Source: Kineococcus terrestris
Lineage (GTDB): Bacteria; Actinomycetota; Actinomycetes; Actinomycetales; Kineococcaceae
Strand: one strand, 5' to 3'
Length of the DNA stretch: 64,000 nucleotides
Assembly (NCBI RefSeq): GCF_041020765.1
Contig: NZ_JBEUEJ010000012.1
The notes beneath the pieces are model-generated. The model was not told the DNA's origin. It did not search any database and saw only the letters and a list, made by a program, of their open reading frames with translations. Positions within the stretch are counted from its first letter, which is position 1, and every line of letters begins with the position of its first letter. The translations under genes and the position numbers were made by a program. Positions 1 through 7,756 of this stretch are shown here, in pieces.

Positions 1-123
1 GAAGCGTAGGGGGGGGGGGGCGGGGGGGGGGCCCGCGCGGGGGCCGGTGGGGGCCCCTCCCAGCACGGGGGGGGGGGGGCGCCCCGGACCCCCCCCCCCG
101 CCCTCGGGGAGCTCGTCAGACAC
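1..123 (-). other. possible 5' end of rsmG inside a degraded G/C-run window edge
   Basis: The first ~100 bases are dominated by runs of G and C of 7 to 14 bases, unlike anything else in the window. On the minus strand a GTG at 121-123 opens a frame reading VSDELPEG and then turns into Gly/Pro-rich nonsense. In actinobacteria rsmG (16S rRNA G527 methyltransferase) lies directly downstream of jag, so this could be its start. The homopolymer runs look like poor sequence at a contig end. I see no reliable coding beyond about eight residues. Confidence 0.25.
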
Positions 124-158
124 CCCGTCACCCTACCGGGGACGTCGTGCCGACCGGC

Positions 159-767
159 TCAGCCGTCCGCTGCGTCACCACCGGCGACCTCGCGCGGCAG
201 GACGACGACCCGGCGCTGCGGGTCCTCCCCCTCGGACTCGCTGTGCAGGCCGGCGGCGGCCACGGCGTCGTGGACGACCTTGCGCTCGAACGCCGACATG
301 GGCTCCATCCGCTCGGCCTCGCCCGACGCCCGGACCCGGTCGACGACCTCCTGCGCCTGGGCGACCAGGGAGGTCCGCTTGGCGGCGCGGTGCCCGGCCA
401 CGTCGAGCAGCAGCCGCGTGCGGTCGCCGGTGGAGGCCTGGACGGCCAGCCGCGTCAGCTCCTGCAGGGCCTCGAGGACCTCGCCGTCCCGGCCGACGAG
501 CCGCCGCAGGGCCGGGGTACCGGCCTCGTCGGCGACGATCGCGACCGAGGCGCGGCCGTTCTCGATGTCGATGTCGATGTCCCCGTCGAGGTCGGCGATG
601 TCGAGCAGCTCCTCGAGGTAGTCGGCCGCGACGTCCCCCTCCTCCTCGAGCCGCGACTGCGCGGTGCGCGGTGCCGGCGCAGCGGCCGACGTGGTCGCCA
701 CGTCCTCCTCGCCCCGCTCGTCCCGCTGGTCGTCCTGCGCCTCGACGGCGCCCGTCGTGCCGTTCAC
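159..767 (-). CDS. khpB: KhpB/Jag, KH-R3H RNA-binding protein
   Basis: A 202-residue protein of the Jag/SpoIIIJ-associated family. The acidic N-terminal half (residues ~30-75) leads into a KH-type segment, with the GRDGEVLEALQ loop at about residues 107-117. A C-terminal R3H segment follows, containing MEPMSAFERKVVHDAV. R3H domains bind single-stranded nucleic acid, and KhpB partners with KhpA in RNA binding and cell-wall control in Gram-positives. It lies just downstream of yidC on the same strand, the usual rpmH-rnpA-yidD-yidC-jag-rsmG order. The GTG start has GGAGG about 11 bases upstream. Identification rests on domain pattern and position. Confidence 0.88.
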   Translation of the reverse strand: MNGTTGAVEAQDDQRDERGEEDVATTSAAAPAPRTAQSRLEEEGDVAADYLEELLDIADLDGDIDIDIENGRASVAIVADEAGTPALRRLVGRDGEVLEALQELTRLAVQASTGDRTRLLLDVAGHRAAKRTSLVAQAQEVVDRVRASGEAERMEPMSAFERKVVHDAVAAAGLHSESEGEDPQRRVVVLPREVAGGDAADG

Positions 768-855
768 GTGCTTCGTCCTCCTCGCGCGCCACCGCCCGGT
801 GGCTGGCTGGTACCGGCCCGCGGCGCGGGCCGCGGTCCCTGGGTCTGGGTCGTCC

Positions 856-1851
856 TCAGCGCTGCTGCGGCTTGGTGCCGGGCCGCTTCTGGCGCTGCTC
901 GCGGCTACCGCCCTTGCGGGGCTGCTGACGCTGGCGGCGCGGCGGCGCGGCGGCCGTCGCCGTGTGCTCCGAGCCCGCCGGGGCCTCGGGCAGCACCTCG
1001 CCGCGGCGGGCGGCGCGGCGGGCGCGGCGCTCGGCCAGCTCCTTCTCCGCCAGCGAGCCGGGGTTCGGCATGCGCCGGATGACGACGAACTGCTGGCCCA
1101 TGGACCACACGTTGGTGGTCAGCCAGTACAGGAGCACACCGATGGGGAAGTGGACGCCGGAGACGGCGAAGATGATCGGCAGGATGTAGAGCATCAGCTT
1201 CTGCTGCTGCGCGAAGGGGTTGTTCTCCATCGAGGCGGAGGACGTGTTCTTCGCCATCAGCTGCTTCTGCGTGATGAACTGCGACGCCGACATCAGCACG
1301 ATCATCACCGCGGTGAGGACGATCGTGTTCCAGTCCCCGGTGCCCCAGGAGTTCCAGAAGATGCTCGACAGCTGGGAGCCGAACAGGGTGGCGTTGTCGG
1401 CCTGCTCCACTAGGTCAGGGGTGAGCGCGCCGATCGAGCGCCCCTGCCCGATGCCGTTGAGGGTGTGGAAGAGGGCGAAGAAGATGGGCGACTGCAGCAG
1501 GATCGGCAGGCAGCTGGCCATCGGGTTGGTGCCCGAGGTCCGGTAGAGCGACATCATCTCCTGCTGCATCGCCTGGCGGCTGGCAGGGTCCGACTTGCCC
1601 TTGTACTTCTGCTGGATCTTGCGCATCTCCGGCTGGATGACCTGCATCCCGCGCATCGCTTTGATCTGCTTGACGAAGAGCGGGATGAGGAGCGTCCGGA
1701 TGACGACGACGAGGCCGACGATCGACAGCGACCACGCTGCGCCGCCCTCGGCGTCGAGGCCGATGAACGTGAACAGGTCGTGGAAGCGGACCATGATCCA
1801 CGCCACCACCCACTGGATGGGGTAGAGCAGGTCGAAGAAGAAATCGATCAT
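856..1851 (-). CDS. yidC: YidC/Oxa1 membrane protein insertase
   Basis: A 331-residue inner-membrane insertase that helps SecYEG or works alone to insert membrane proteins. The N-terminus lacks the large periplasmic domain of Gram-negative YidC. It begins with a membrane segment (LLYPIQWVVAWIMV). A basic cytoplasmic loop follows (KQIKAMRGMQVIQPEMRKIQ) and then further membrane segments around residues 105-130, 170-190 and 225-260. The arginine in TLLIPLFVKQ-adjacent VVIRTLLIP is the expected groove arginine. The C-terminal ~70 residues are basic and Arg/Gln/Pro-rich, the typical ribosome-binding tail. ATG start preceded by GGGAGAGGA. Confidence 0.95.
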   Translation of the reverse strand: MIDFFFDLLYPIQWVVAWIMVRFHDLFTFIGLDAEGGAAWSLSIVGLVVVIRTLLIPLFVKQIKAMRGMQVIQPEMRKIQQKYKGKSDPASRQAMQQEMMSLYRTSGTNPMASCLPILLQSPIFFALFHTLNGIGQGRSIGALTPDLVEQADNATLFGSQLSSIFWNSWGTGDWNTIVLTAVMIVLMSASQFITQKQLMAKNTSSASMENNPFAQQQKLMLYILPIIFAVSGVHFPIGVLLYWLTTNVWSMGQQFVVIRRMPNPGSLAEKELAERRARRAARRGEVLPEAPAGSEHTATAAAPPRRQRQQPRKGGSREQRQKRPGTKPQQR

Positions 1852-2004
1852 CCGGGCAGGTCCTCTCCCTCACTCGCCGGCTGAGCGGCGGGTCGTGTGC
1901 GAGGCCCTCCGGGACGGGGCCCCCTCACCGCGCACACGTGTCGCCGTGCGCTGGCAGGCGGGGCCGGGGCTCCGCCTGCACCGTCTGTGGTGCGGTCGGG
2001 CCGG

Positions 2005-2334
2005 TCACCGGCCCGACCTGGTCCGCGGCGAGCCTCTCCGCGGAACGTGGTCCACCCCCCCAGGGTTCCACGGGTGGCAGCGCAGCAGGCGCCGCACGGT
2101 GAGCCAGGTGCCCACGACGAGCCCGCGGGTGCGCAGCGCCTCGACGGCGTACGCGGAGCAGGAGGGGTAGAAGCGGCAGGTCGGCCCCAGCAGGGGGGAC
2201 ACGAGCAGCTGGTAGGCGCGCACGAGGAGCACGAGCAGCCCGGACGGCCAGCGCACCGGGTGCCACCAGGGGCGCGCCGGGTCCTGGGCGCGGTCGGCGA
2301 CCACCGGGTCAGCGGTGGAGCCGTCCCCGCTCAC
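2005..2334 (-). CDS. yidD: YidD membrane protein insertion efficiency factor
   Basis: A 109-residue protein of the YidD (DUF37) family. These are small amphipathic membrane-associated proteins that aid YidC-dependent insertion. The core reads LLVRAYQLLVSPLLGPTCRFYPSCSAYAVEAL, seen here as the family hallmark pieces YQLLVSP, CRFYPSCS and RCHPWNPGGVDHVP. The GTG start overlaps the rnpA stop codon (GTGA), indicating translational coupling. The N-terminal ~25 residues before WWHPVRWP are a non-conserved extension. Confidence 0.93.
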   Translation of the reverse strand: MSGDGSTADPVVADRAQDPARPWWHPVRWPSGLLVLLVRAYQLLVSPLLGPTCRFYPSCSAYAVEALRTRGLVVGTWLTVRRLLRCHPWNPGGVDHVPRRGSPRTRSGR

Positions 2335-2735
2335 GAGGTCCCCGGGCGCTGCGCCGCGGGACGCGGCGTCCCCAGTCCCAGGCGGCGCAGCCCGCGGTCG
2401 AGGTCGAAGCCCAGCTCGGCGGAGGTGGCGTCGGCGGCCGCGGGCAGGGCCCGCACGACGAGCAGGCCGCCGGGGGGCAGGCCGGGCAGCGCGGCGGCGG
2501 CCAGGTGCCGCAGCCGGCGCTGCACGCGGTGCCGCACGACGGACCCGCCGACGGCCTTGGACACGACGAAGCCCACCCGCAGGGGGTGGGCCGGTGCCGT
2601 GGAGGCGTCCGCGCCGTCCACCGGCTCACCCGCGGGGGAGAAGTGGACGACGAGGCGGCGCGTGCCGGCGCGGGCACCGCGGAAGGCGGCGGAGAACTCG
2701 TCCCGCCGCCGCAGGCGGTGCGCCGCGGGCAGCAC
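2331..2735 (-). CDS. rnpA: ribonuclease P protein component
   Basis: A 134-residue basic protein subunit of RNase P, which matures tRNA 5' ends together with the catalytic RNA. Family features are the start LPAAHRLRRRDEFSAAFRG, VGFVVSKAVGGSVVRHRV and the arginine-rich RNR-like motif RHRVQRRLRH at about residues 83-93. It sits between rpmH and yidD, overlapping yidD by four bases. GTG start. The last ~15 residues are variable. Confidence 0.93.
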   Translation of the reverse strand: MLPAAHRLRRRDEFSAAFRGARAGTRRLVVHFSPAGEPVDGADASTAPAHPLRVGFVVSKAVGGSVVRHRVQRRLRHLAAAALPGLPPGGLLVVRALPAAADATSAELGFDLDRGLRRLGLGTPRPAAQRPGTS

Positions 2736-2750
2736 GCGGTCGCCCCGGGA

Positions 2751-2888
2751 TCAGGCGGAGAGGTTCGCGCGCCCCTTCAGGCGGCGCGCGGAGAGGATGG
2801 CGCGCCCGGCACGGGTGCGCATGCGCAGGCGGAAGCCGTGCGTCTTGGCCCGCCGACGGTTGTTCGGCTGGAAGGTGCGCTTGCTCAC
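2751..2888 (-). CDS. rpmH: 50S ribosomal protein L34
   Basis: A 45-residue, extremely basic ribosomal protein starting VSKRTFQPNNRRRAKTHG and ending LKGRANLSA. The KRTFQPNNRRRAKTHGFR and RMRTRAGR pieces are invariant in L34. It is short enough to be missed by length-filtered gene calling. It starts with GTG and is the first gene of the rpmH-rnpA-yidD-yidC-khpB operon, divergent from dnaA. Confidence 0.97.
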   Translation of the reverse strand: MSKRTFQPNNRRRAKTHGFRLRMRTRAGRAILSARRLKGRANLSA

Positions 2889-2966
2889 GTCAGTTCTCCA
2901 TGCTCGCCAGGTCCGGGCTCCCGCCGCGGCCGTGGGGCGCTACCGGCTCGGAGCACAATCTCCGTC

Positions 2967-2996
2967 AGAGTACGGGGGCGGTGCCGCCCGGGTCAA
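2967..2996 (-). promoter_or_regulatory. predicted promoter of the rpmH operon
   Basis: On the minus strand TTGACC (2991-2996) is followed after 18 bases by TACTCT (2967-2972), a good match to a vegetative -35/-10 pair. It lies about 80 bases upstream of the rpmH start, in the rpmH-dnaA intergenic region (2889-3219), which holds no gene. Sequence pattern only. Confidence 0.55.
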
Positions 2997-3158
2997 AGCG
3001 CGGGCCGCTCGCGGGCGCGGCCGGCGGTGGCCGCCACTTGAACGCCGCCCGTCGGCGTTGTTACCGTCCCGGGTCGACGCGCCGACGTCCGCGCGGGGAG
3101 GCCTATGGCAGGTCCCCCACGGGGCCGGTCACCCCTGCTCCGGGCGTCGTGCACAAGC

Positions 3159-3179
3159 TGTGGACTCAGGTGTGGACGA
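3159..3179. promoter_or_regulatory. two DnaA-box-like sites upstream of dnaA
   Basis: TGTGGACTC (3159-3167) and TGTGGACGA (3171-3179) are two close copies of the reverse of the actinobacterial DnaA box TTGTCCACA, 12 bases apart. They lie 40-60 bases before the dnaA start codon, a position suited to autoregulation of dnaA. I see nothing else gene-like in 2889-3219 besides these sites and the rpmH promoter. Confidence 0.5.
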
Positions 3180-3219
3180 AGCCCGTCGAACGGTTCCGTC
3201 ACGACGGGAGAGAGCTCGA

Positions 3220-4800
3220 GTGGACAGCGACGGCGGCGGCGACTTCCCCAGCGTCTGGCAGCGCGCGGTCGCGCGACTGGACGAGGGTGGGGTCACCCCC
3301 CACCAGCGCGCCTTCGTGCGGCTGACCCGCCCCCTGGGCCTGCTGGACGGGACCGCGCTGCTCGCGGTGCCCAACGACCTCACCAAGGAGGTCATCGAGC
3401 AGAAGGTCCGCGAGCCGCTGACCCGCGCCCTGGGCGACGAGCTGGGTTCGGCGGTGCGGCTGGCGGTCACGGTGGACCCCTCGATCGGCGCGACCCTGGC
3501 CCCGGAGCTGACGGGGGAGTCCTCCGCGTCCGGTGCCTCGACGCTGGAGCGCGAGCGCGTCGCGGTGGTCGGGACGCTGGAGGCCGAGGCGCCGGGCACG
3601 CACCCGGGGGACGCCGGCCCGGACGGCGCCCCCGAGGACGAGTACGGCACCGGCTCGCCGCTGGACGACTCCGACCCGGACCTGCTGTTCACCGGCTACA
3701 AGGTCGAGCGCGGGCCGGGCACGGGCCGGCAGGCGCCGCGGGCGCGGGCGACGCAGAAGGTCGAGAACGCCCGGCTGAACCCGAAGTACATCTTCGAGAG
3801 CTTCGTCATCGGCGCCAGCAACCGCTTCGCGCACGCGGCCGCGGTGGCGGTGGCCGAGGCGCCGGCCAAGGCGTACAACCCGCTGTTCATCTACGGCGAG
3901 TCCGGGCTGGGCAAGACGCACCTGCTGCACGCGATCGGGCACTACGCCCAGAACCTGTACCCGGGGGTGCAGGTGCGGTACGTGAACTCCGAGGAGTTCA
4001 CCAACGACTTCATCAACAGCATCCGCGACGACAAGGCGCAGGCCTTCCAGCGCCGCTACCGCGACGTGGACGTCCTCCTCATCGACGACATCCAGTTCCT
4101 GTCGAACAAGGTGCAGACGCAGGAGGAGTTCTTCCACACCTTCAACACGCTGCACAACGCCAGCAAGCAGGTCGTGATCACCTCCGACCTGCCGCCCAAG
4201 CAGCTGTCGGGCTTCGAGGAGCGCATGCGCAGCCGCTTCGAGTGGGGGCTGATCACCGACGTCCAGCCCCCGGACCTCGAGACGCGCATCGCCATCCTGC
4301 GCAAGAAGGCGATCGGCGAGCGCCTGGAGGTGCCCGACGACGTCAAGGAGTACATCGCCTCCAAGATCTCCTCGAACATCCGGGAGCTGGAGGGCGCGCT
4401 GATCCGCGTGACGGCGTTCGCGAGCCTGAACCGGCAGGCCGTGGACATGCAGCTGGCGGAGATCGTGCTGCGCGACCTGATCCCCAACGACGAGACGCCC
4501 GAGATCACCGCGGCGGCGATCATGGGTCAGACGGCGTCGTACTTCAGCGTGACGCTGGAGGACCTGTGCGGGACGTCGCGCTCGCGCACCCTGGTGACGG
4601 CCCGGCAGATCGCCATGTACCTGTGCCGGGAGCTGACGGAGCTGTCGCTGCCGAAGATCGGCCAGCACTTCGGCGGCCGCGACCACACGACCGTCATGCA
4701 CGCCGAGCGCAAGATCAAGCAGCAGATGGCCGAGCGCCGCAGCACGTACAACCAGGTCACGGAGCTGACCAACCGCATCAAGAAGCAGGCCGGCGCCTGA
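3220..4800 (+). CDS. dnaA: chromosomal replication initiator protein DnaA
   Basis: A 526-residue AAA+ initiator. It binds DnaA boxes and opens oriC. Domain I (residues ~5-90, VWQRAVARLDE and later VIEQKVREPL) is followed by an acidic/Gly linker (to ~170). The ATPase core carries Walker A GESGLGKTH at ~226-233 and Walker B LLIDDIQFL at ~285-292. The C-terminal helix-turn-helix has the DnaA signature GRDHTTVMHA at ~485-494. I chose GTG 3220 because GGGAGAGAG lies just upstream and domain I begins immediately after it. The open frame runs much further upstream, but that part has no DnaA similarity. Confidence 0.97.
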   Translation: MDSDGGGDFPSVWQRAVARLDEGGVTPHQRAFVRLTRPLGLLDGTALLAVPNDLTKEVIEQKVREPLTRALGDELGSAVRLAVTVDPSIGATLAPELTGESSASGASTLERERVAVVGTLEAEAPGTHPGDAGPDGAPEDEYGTGSPLDDSDPDLLFTGYKVERGPGTGRQAPRARATQKVENARLNPKYIFESFVIGASNRFAHAAAVAVAEAPAKAYNPLFIYGESGLGKTHLLHAIGHYAQNLYPGVQVRYVNSEEFTNDFINSIRDDKAQAFQRRYRDVDVLLIDDIQFLSNKVQTQEEFFHTFNTLHNASKQVVITSDLPPKQLSGFEERMRSRFEWGLITDVQPPDLETRIAILRKKAIGERLEVPDDVKEYIASKISSNIRELEGALIRVTAFASLNRQAVDMQLAEIVLRDLIPNDETPEITAAAIMGQTASYFSVTLEDLCGTSRSRTLVTARQIAMYLCRELTELSLPKIGQHFGGRDHTTVMHAERKIKQQMAERRSTYNQVTELTNRIKKQAGA

Positions 4801-4858
4801 GCCACCGCGTCCGGCGGTGACCCGAGCCCCGCCGGCGCCTCAGCAGCCCCCGCAGCCC

Positions 4859-4893
4859 CAGGAGCCCCGCACGCACCGCGTGCGGGGCTCCTG
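4859..4893 (+). terminator. rho-independent-type hairpin after dnaA
   Basis: A perfect 16-bp stem (4859-4874 with 4878-4893) around the three-base loop ACC, 60 bases after the dnaA stop. No T tract follows, as is common for actinobacterial hairpin terminators. Confidence 0.7.
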
Positions 4894-4929
4894 CGCGTCC
4901 GCGGCCCGTCGTGGCCTCCCCGCACCGGG

Positions 4930-5237
4930 TCGTCCACAGTCGTCCACACCCTGGGGACAGACCTGTGGACGGCGGAGCCACAGCCGGTGGACAACCCCGT
5001 GGACGAGCGGTGGACGGACCCCGTGCCGGGTGTGCGCGGCCGTGGACGGCCGCGGCGCCGTCCACGGGCCTGTGGACACGACGGGGTCGCCGTCCGCAGG
5101 CGGTCCCCATCCACAGGAGGGGGTGGATCGACCGCTGACCTGCGACGACACCGGGTTGTCCACAGCCTCCACACGGGCGACTACGACGATGGACCCCTCC
5201 CCATGACGAAGAGGTCACCCACGAGAGGTGTGGACAG
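4930..5237. other. oriC: predicted origin of replication (oriC), DnaA-box field
   Basis: The 790-bp dnaA-dnaN gap contains no supported gene. It is crowded with nine-base DnaA-box variants on both strands: TCGTCCACA at 4930 and 4940, TGTGGACGG at 4964, GGTGGACAA at 4986, TGTGGACAC at 5071, CCATCCACA at 5107, a perfect TTGTCCACA at 5156 and TGTGGACAG at 5229, plus weaker CGTGGAC/GGTGGAC copies at 4998 and 5009. Position between dnaA and dnaN and site density match actinobacterial oriC. No obvious AT-rich unwinding element is visible in this GC-rich stretch. Confidence 0.85.
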
Positions 5238-5370
5238 GTGGCGGTGGACGGCGCGGGCGTCGAGCCGGTGGAGGGGGAGACGGCCCCTGGCGGGGCCAGC
5301 CCGGACGACGGGGGAGCACCGACGGTGGTCGCGGAGAGTGACGACCTCCCGGGCGGTGTTCGAACAGTCG

Positions 5371-5400
5371 CGGTAGCGGTCGATAGCGCTCGATAGCGGT
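5371..5400. repeat. three tandem 10-bp repeats ahead of dnaN
   Basis: CGGTAGCGGT, CGATAGCGCT and CGATAGCGGT follow one another without gaps (consensus CGRTAGCGSY). They lie at the right edge of the oriC region, about 190 bases before dnaN. The 10-bp period is close to one helical turn. The role is unknown: part of the origin or of the dnaN promoter are both possible. Confidence 0.6.
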
Positions 5401-5590
5401 GGCACCGACCGGGACGTACCGACCGGGTGCCCACCGACCCCCCGCGGGACGCCCGCCCCGCCCCGGGTCCCCCCGGTCGGTGCTCTCCACTACTGTCGGA
5501 AGCCGCCCGCGAGCGCAGCCGTCGCCGCGGGACGCGCACGCAGCGGACCCGCAGCAGGCGGGTCCGGCACGGGTGAGGGGGCGGTTCCTG

Positions 5591-6718
5591 GTGGAGTTGC
5601 AGGTCGAGCGCGACGTGCTGGCCGACGCCGTCGCGTGGGCGGCCCGCGCGCTGCCGGCCCGGCCGCCCGTCCCGGTCCTGGCCGGTGTCCTCATGGAGGC
5701 CTCCGACGAGGGCACCCTGACGCTGTCGACCTTCGACTACGAGGTGTCGGCGCGCGTGGAGGTGCCGGCCGACGTGCGCACCGCTGGCACGGTCCTCGTC
5801 TCGGGCCGGCTGCTGGCCGACATCTCCCGCAGCCTGCCGGGCCGGCCGGTGAGCATGGTCACCGAGGGCTCCAAGGTCACCGTGACGTGCGGCAGCAGCC
5901 GCTTCTCGCTGCTGACGATGCCGGTGGACGAGTACCCGTCCCTGCCGGGCCTGCCCGAGTCCTCCGGCACCCTGCCGGGCGACGCCTTCACCGAGGCCGT
6001 CGGCCAGGTCACCGTGGCCGCGAGCCGCGACGAGACGCTGCCGATCCTCACGGGCGTGCGGATGGAGATCGAGGGGGACCGGCTCAGCCTGCTGGCCACC
6101 GACCGGTACCGGCTGGCGGTGCGCGAGCTGCGCTGGAACCCGGCGTCGCCGGACATGGAGGCGGTGGCCCTCGTGCGCGCCCGCACGCTGTCGGAGGTGG
6201 CGCGCTCGCTGGGCGCGACGGGGGCGATCACGATGGCCCTGGCCGACGGCGGCAGCGACCTCATCGGCTTCCAGGCTGCCGGCCGGCACGCCACCTCGCT
6301 GCTGGTGGACGGCGAGTACCCCAAGGTGCGCTCGCTGTTCCCGGCCGAGTCGCCCACCCACGCCGTCGTGTCCACGGCGGCGCTCACCGAGGCCGTCAAG
6401 CGCGTCGCGCTGGTCGCCGAGCGCAACACCCCGGTGCGCTTGCGCTTCACCGACGGCGTGCTGTCCTTGGAGGCGGGCCAGGGCGACGACGCGCAGGCCT
6501 CGGAGGCCCTGGAGGCCACCCTGGTCGGCGAGGAGATCTCCATCGCCTTCAACCCGCAGTTCCTGCTCGACGGGCTGGGCGCGCTCGGCGCTGCCTGGGC
6601 CCGCCTGTCGTTCACCCAGCCGACCCGCCCGGCCGTCATCACCGGGCAGGACGAGCAGGACGGGGAGGACGACACCGGCTACCGGTACCTGCTGATGCCG
6701 GTCCGGCTGGCCGGCTGA
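5591..6718 (+). CDS. dnaN: DNA polymerase III sliding clamp (beta subunit)
   Basis: A 375-residue ring clamp that tethers polymerase III to DNA. The N-terminal VERDVLADAVAWAARALP and the clamp repeats (TFDYEVSARV, PVDEYPSLP, LPILTGVRME, LLATDRYRLAVREL, LLMPVRL at the C-terminus) are typical. Length fits the family. I chose GTG 5591 because GGTGAGGGGG ends nine bases upstream and the protein then starts as other actinobacterial DnaN do. An in-frame GTG at 5573 would only add six residues. It is the classic dnaA-dnaN neighbour. Confidence 0.96.
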   Translation: MELQVERDVLADAVAWAARALPARPPVPVLAGVLMEASDEGTLTLSTFDYEVSARVEVPADVRTAGTVLVSGRLLADISRSLPGRPVSMVTEGSKVTVTCGSSRFSLLTMPVDEYPSLPGLPESSGTLPGDAFTEAVGQVTVAASRDETLPILTGVRMEIEGDRLSLLATDRYRLAVRELRWNPASPDMEAVALVRARTLSEVARSLGATGAITMALADGGSDLIGFQAAGRHATSLLVDGEYPKVRSLFPAESPTHAVVSTAALTEAVKRVALVAERNTPVRLRFTDGVLSLEAGQGDDAQASEALEATLVGEEISIAFNPQFLLDGLGALGAAWARLSFTQPTRPAVITGQDEQDGEDDTGYRYLLMPVRLAG

Positions 6719-6837
6719 CCGGCCGCCCGCGAAGCTCGCCCGCGCAGCCCCCGCGGCCCGCGGGCCCACCAGACGTGAACAGCACGACCCGCGAACAGCA
6801 CCGCCGGCGGACGCCGGCAGACGGAGGGACCCCGCTC

Positions 6838-7749
6838 ATGCACATCGGCCTCGTCGGTCTCGGGAAGATGGGCGGCAACATGCGCGCCCGCCTGCGCGAC
6901 AAGGGCGTCGAGGTGACCGGGTATGACCCGAACCCCGCCGTCACCGACGTGCCCAGCCTGGCCGCGCTCGTGGAGGCCCTGCCCTCGCCGAAGGTCGTCT
7001 GGGTCATGGTCCCCTCGGGGAAGATCACCCGGGACACGGTGGCCGCTCTGGCGCCGCTGCTGGGCGACGGGGACCTGGTCATCGACGGCGGCAACTCCAA
7101 GTGGACCGACGACGAGGTCAACGCCACGCTCCTGGCCGAGCGCGGCACCGGCTACGTCGACTGCGGCGTCTCCGGCGGCGTGTGGGGCAAGGACAACGGC
7201 TACGGGCTCATGTGCGGCGGCTCCACCGCCCACGTGCAGGCCGCCATGCCCGTCTTCGACGCTCTGCGCCCCGAGGGCCCGCGCGAGGAGGGCTTCGTCC
7301 ACGCCGGCGGCGTCGGCGCGGGCCACTACTCGAAGATGGTCCACAACGGCATCGAGTACGGGCTGATGCACGCCTACGCCGAGGGCTACGAGCTGCTCGA
7401 GGCCAAGGGGATCATCAAGGACGTCCCCGCGGTCTTCAAGGCGTGGACGCGCGGCACGGTCGTGCGCTCCTGGCTGCTGGACCTGCTGGTGCGCGCCCTG
7501 GAGGAGGACCCGAAGCTGGCGAACCTGCGCGGGTACGCGCAGGACTCCGGCGAGGGCCGCTGGACGCTGGAGCAGGCCGTGGAGAACGCCGTGCCGATGC
7601 CCGTCCTGGCGGCCGCGCTGTTCGCGCGCTTCTCCTCCCGCCAGGAGGACTCCCCGTCGATCAAGGCCGTCGCGGCGCTGCGCAACCAGTTCGGCGGGCA
7701 CGCCGTCGCGGACGCCGGGCCGACCTCCGGTACCGGCTCCACCCACTAG
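6838..7749 (+). CDS. gnd: 6-phosphogluconate dehydrogenase, decarboxylating (short form)
   Basis: A 303-residue oxidoreductase converting 6-phosphogluconate to ribulose 5-phosphate and CO2 in the pentose phosphate pathway. The N-terminal Rossmann motif is GLVGLGKMGGNM. Substrate-binding GVSGGVWG lies near residue 115, and the catalytic lysine lies in HYSKMVHNGIEYG near residue 165. At ~300 residues it belongs to the short GndA/YqeC-like class, often NAD-linked, rather than the 470-residue enzyme. An ATG start with GGAGGG nearby. Its place between dnaN and recF is conserved in many actinomycetes. Confidence 0.94.
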   Translation: MHIGLVGLGKMGGNMRARLRDKGVEVTGYDPNPAVTDVPSLAALVEALPSPKVVWVMVPSGKITRDTVAALAPLLGDGDLVIDGGNSKWTDDEVNATLLAERGTGYVDCGVSGGVWGKDNGYGLMCGGSTAHVQAAMPVFDALRPEGPREEGFVHAGGVGAGHYSKMVHNGIEYGLMHAYAEGYELLEAKGIIKDVPAVFKAWTRGTVVRSWLLDLLVRALEEDPKLANLRGYAQDSGEGRWTLEQAVENAVPMPVLAAALFARFSSRQEDSPSIKAVAALRNQFGGHAVADAGPTSGTGSTH

Positions 7750-7756
7750 GCCCCGC

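Noticed and set aside
1897..3219. Long in-frame extension upstream of dnaA
   Set aside because: It overlaps rnpA, yidD and rpmH on the other strand and has no DnaA similarity; the ribosome site favours GTG 3220.
4778..6769. 663-codon minus-strand frame over oriC and dnaN
   Set aside because: Shadow of dnaN and of the DnaA-box region; low complexity, no recognisable motif.
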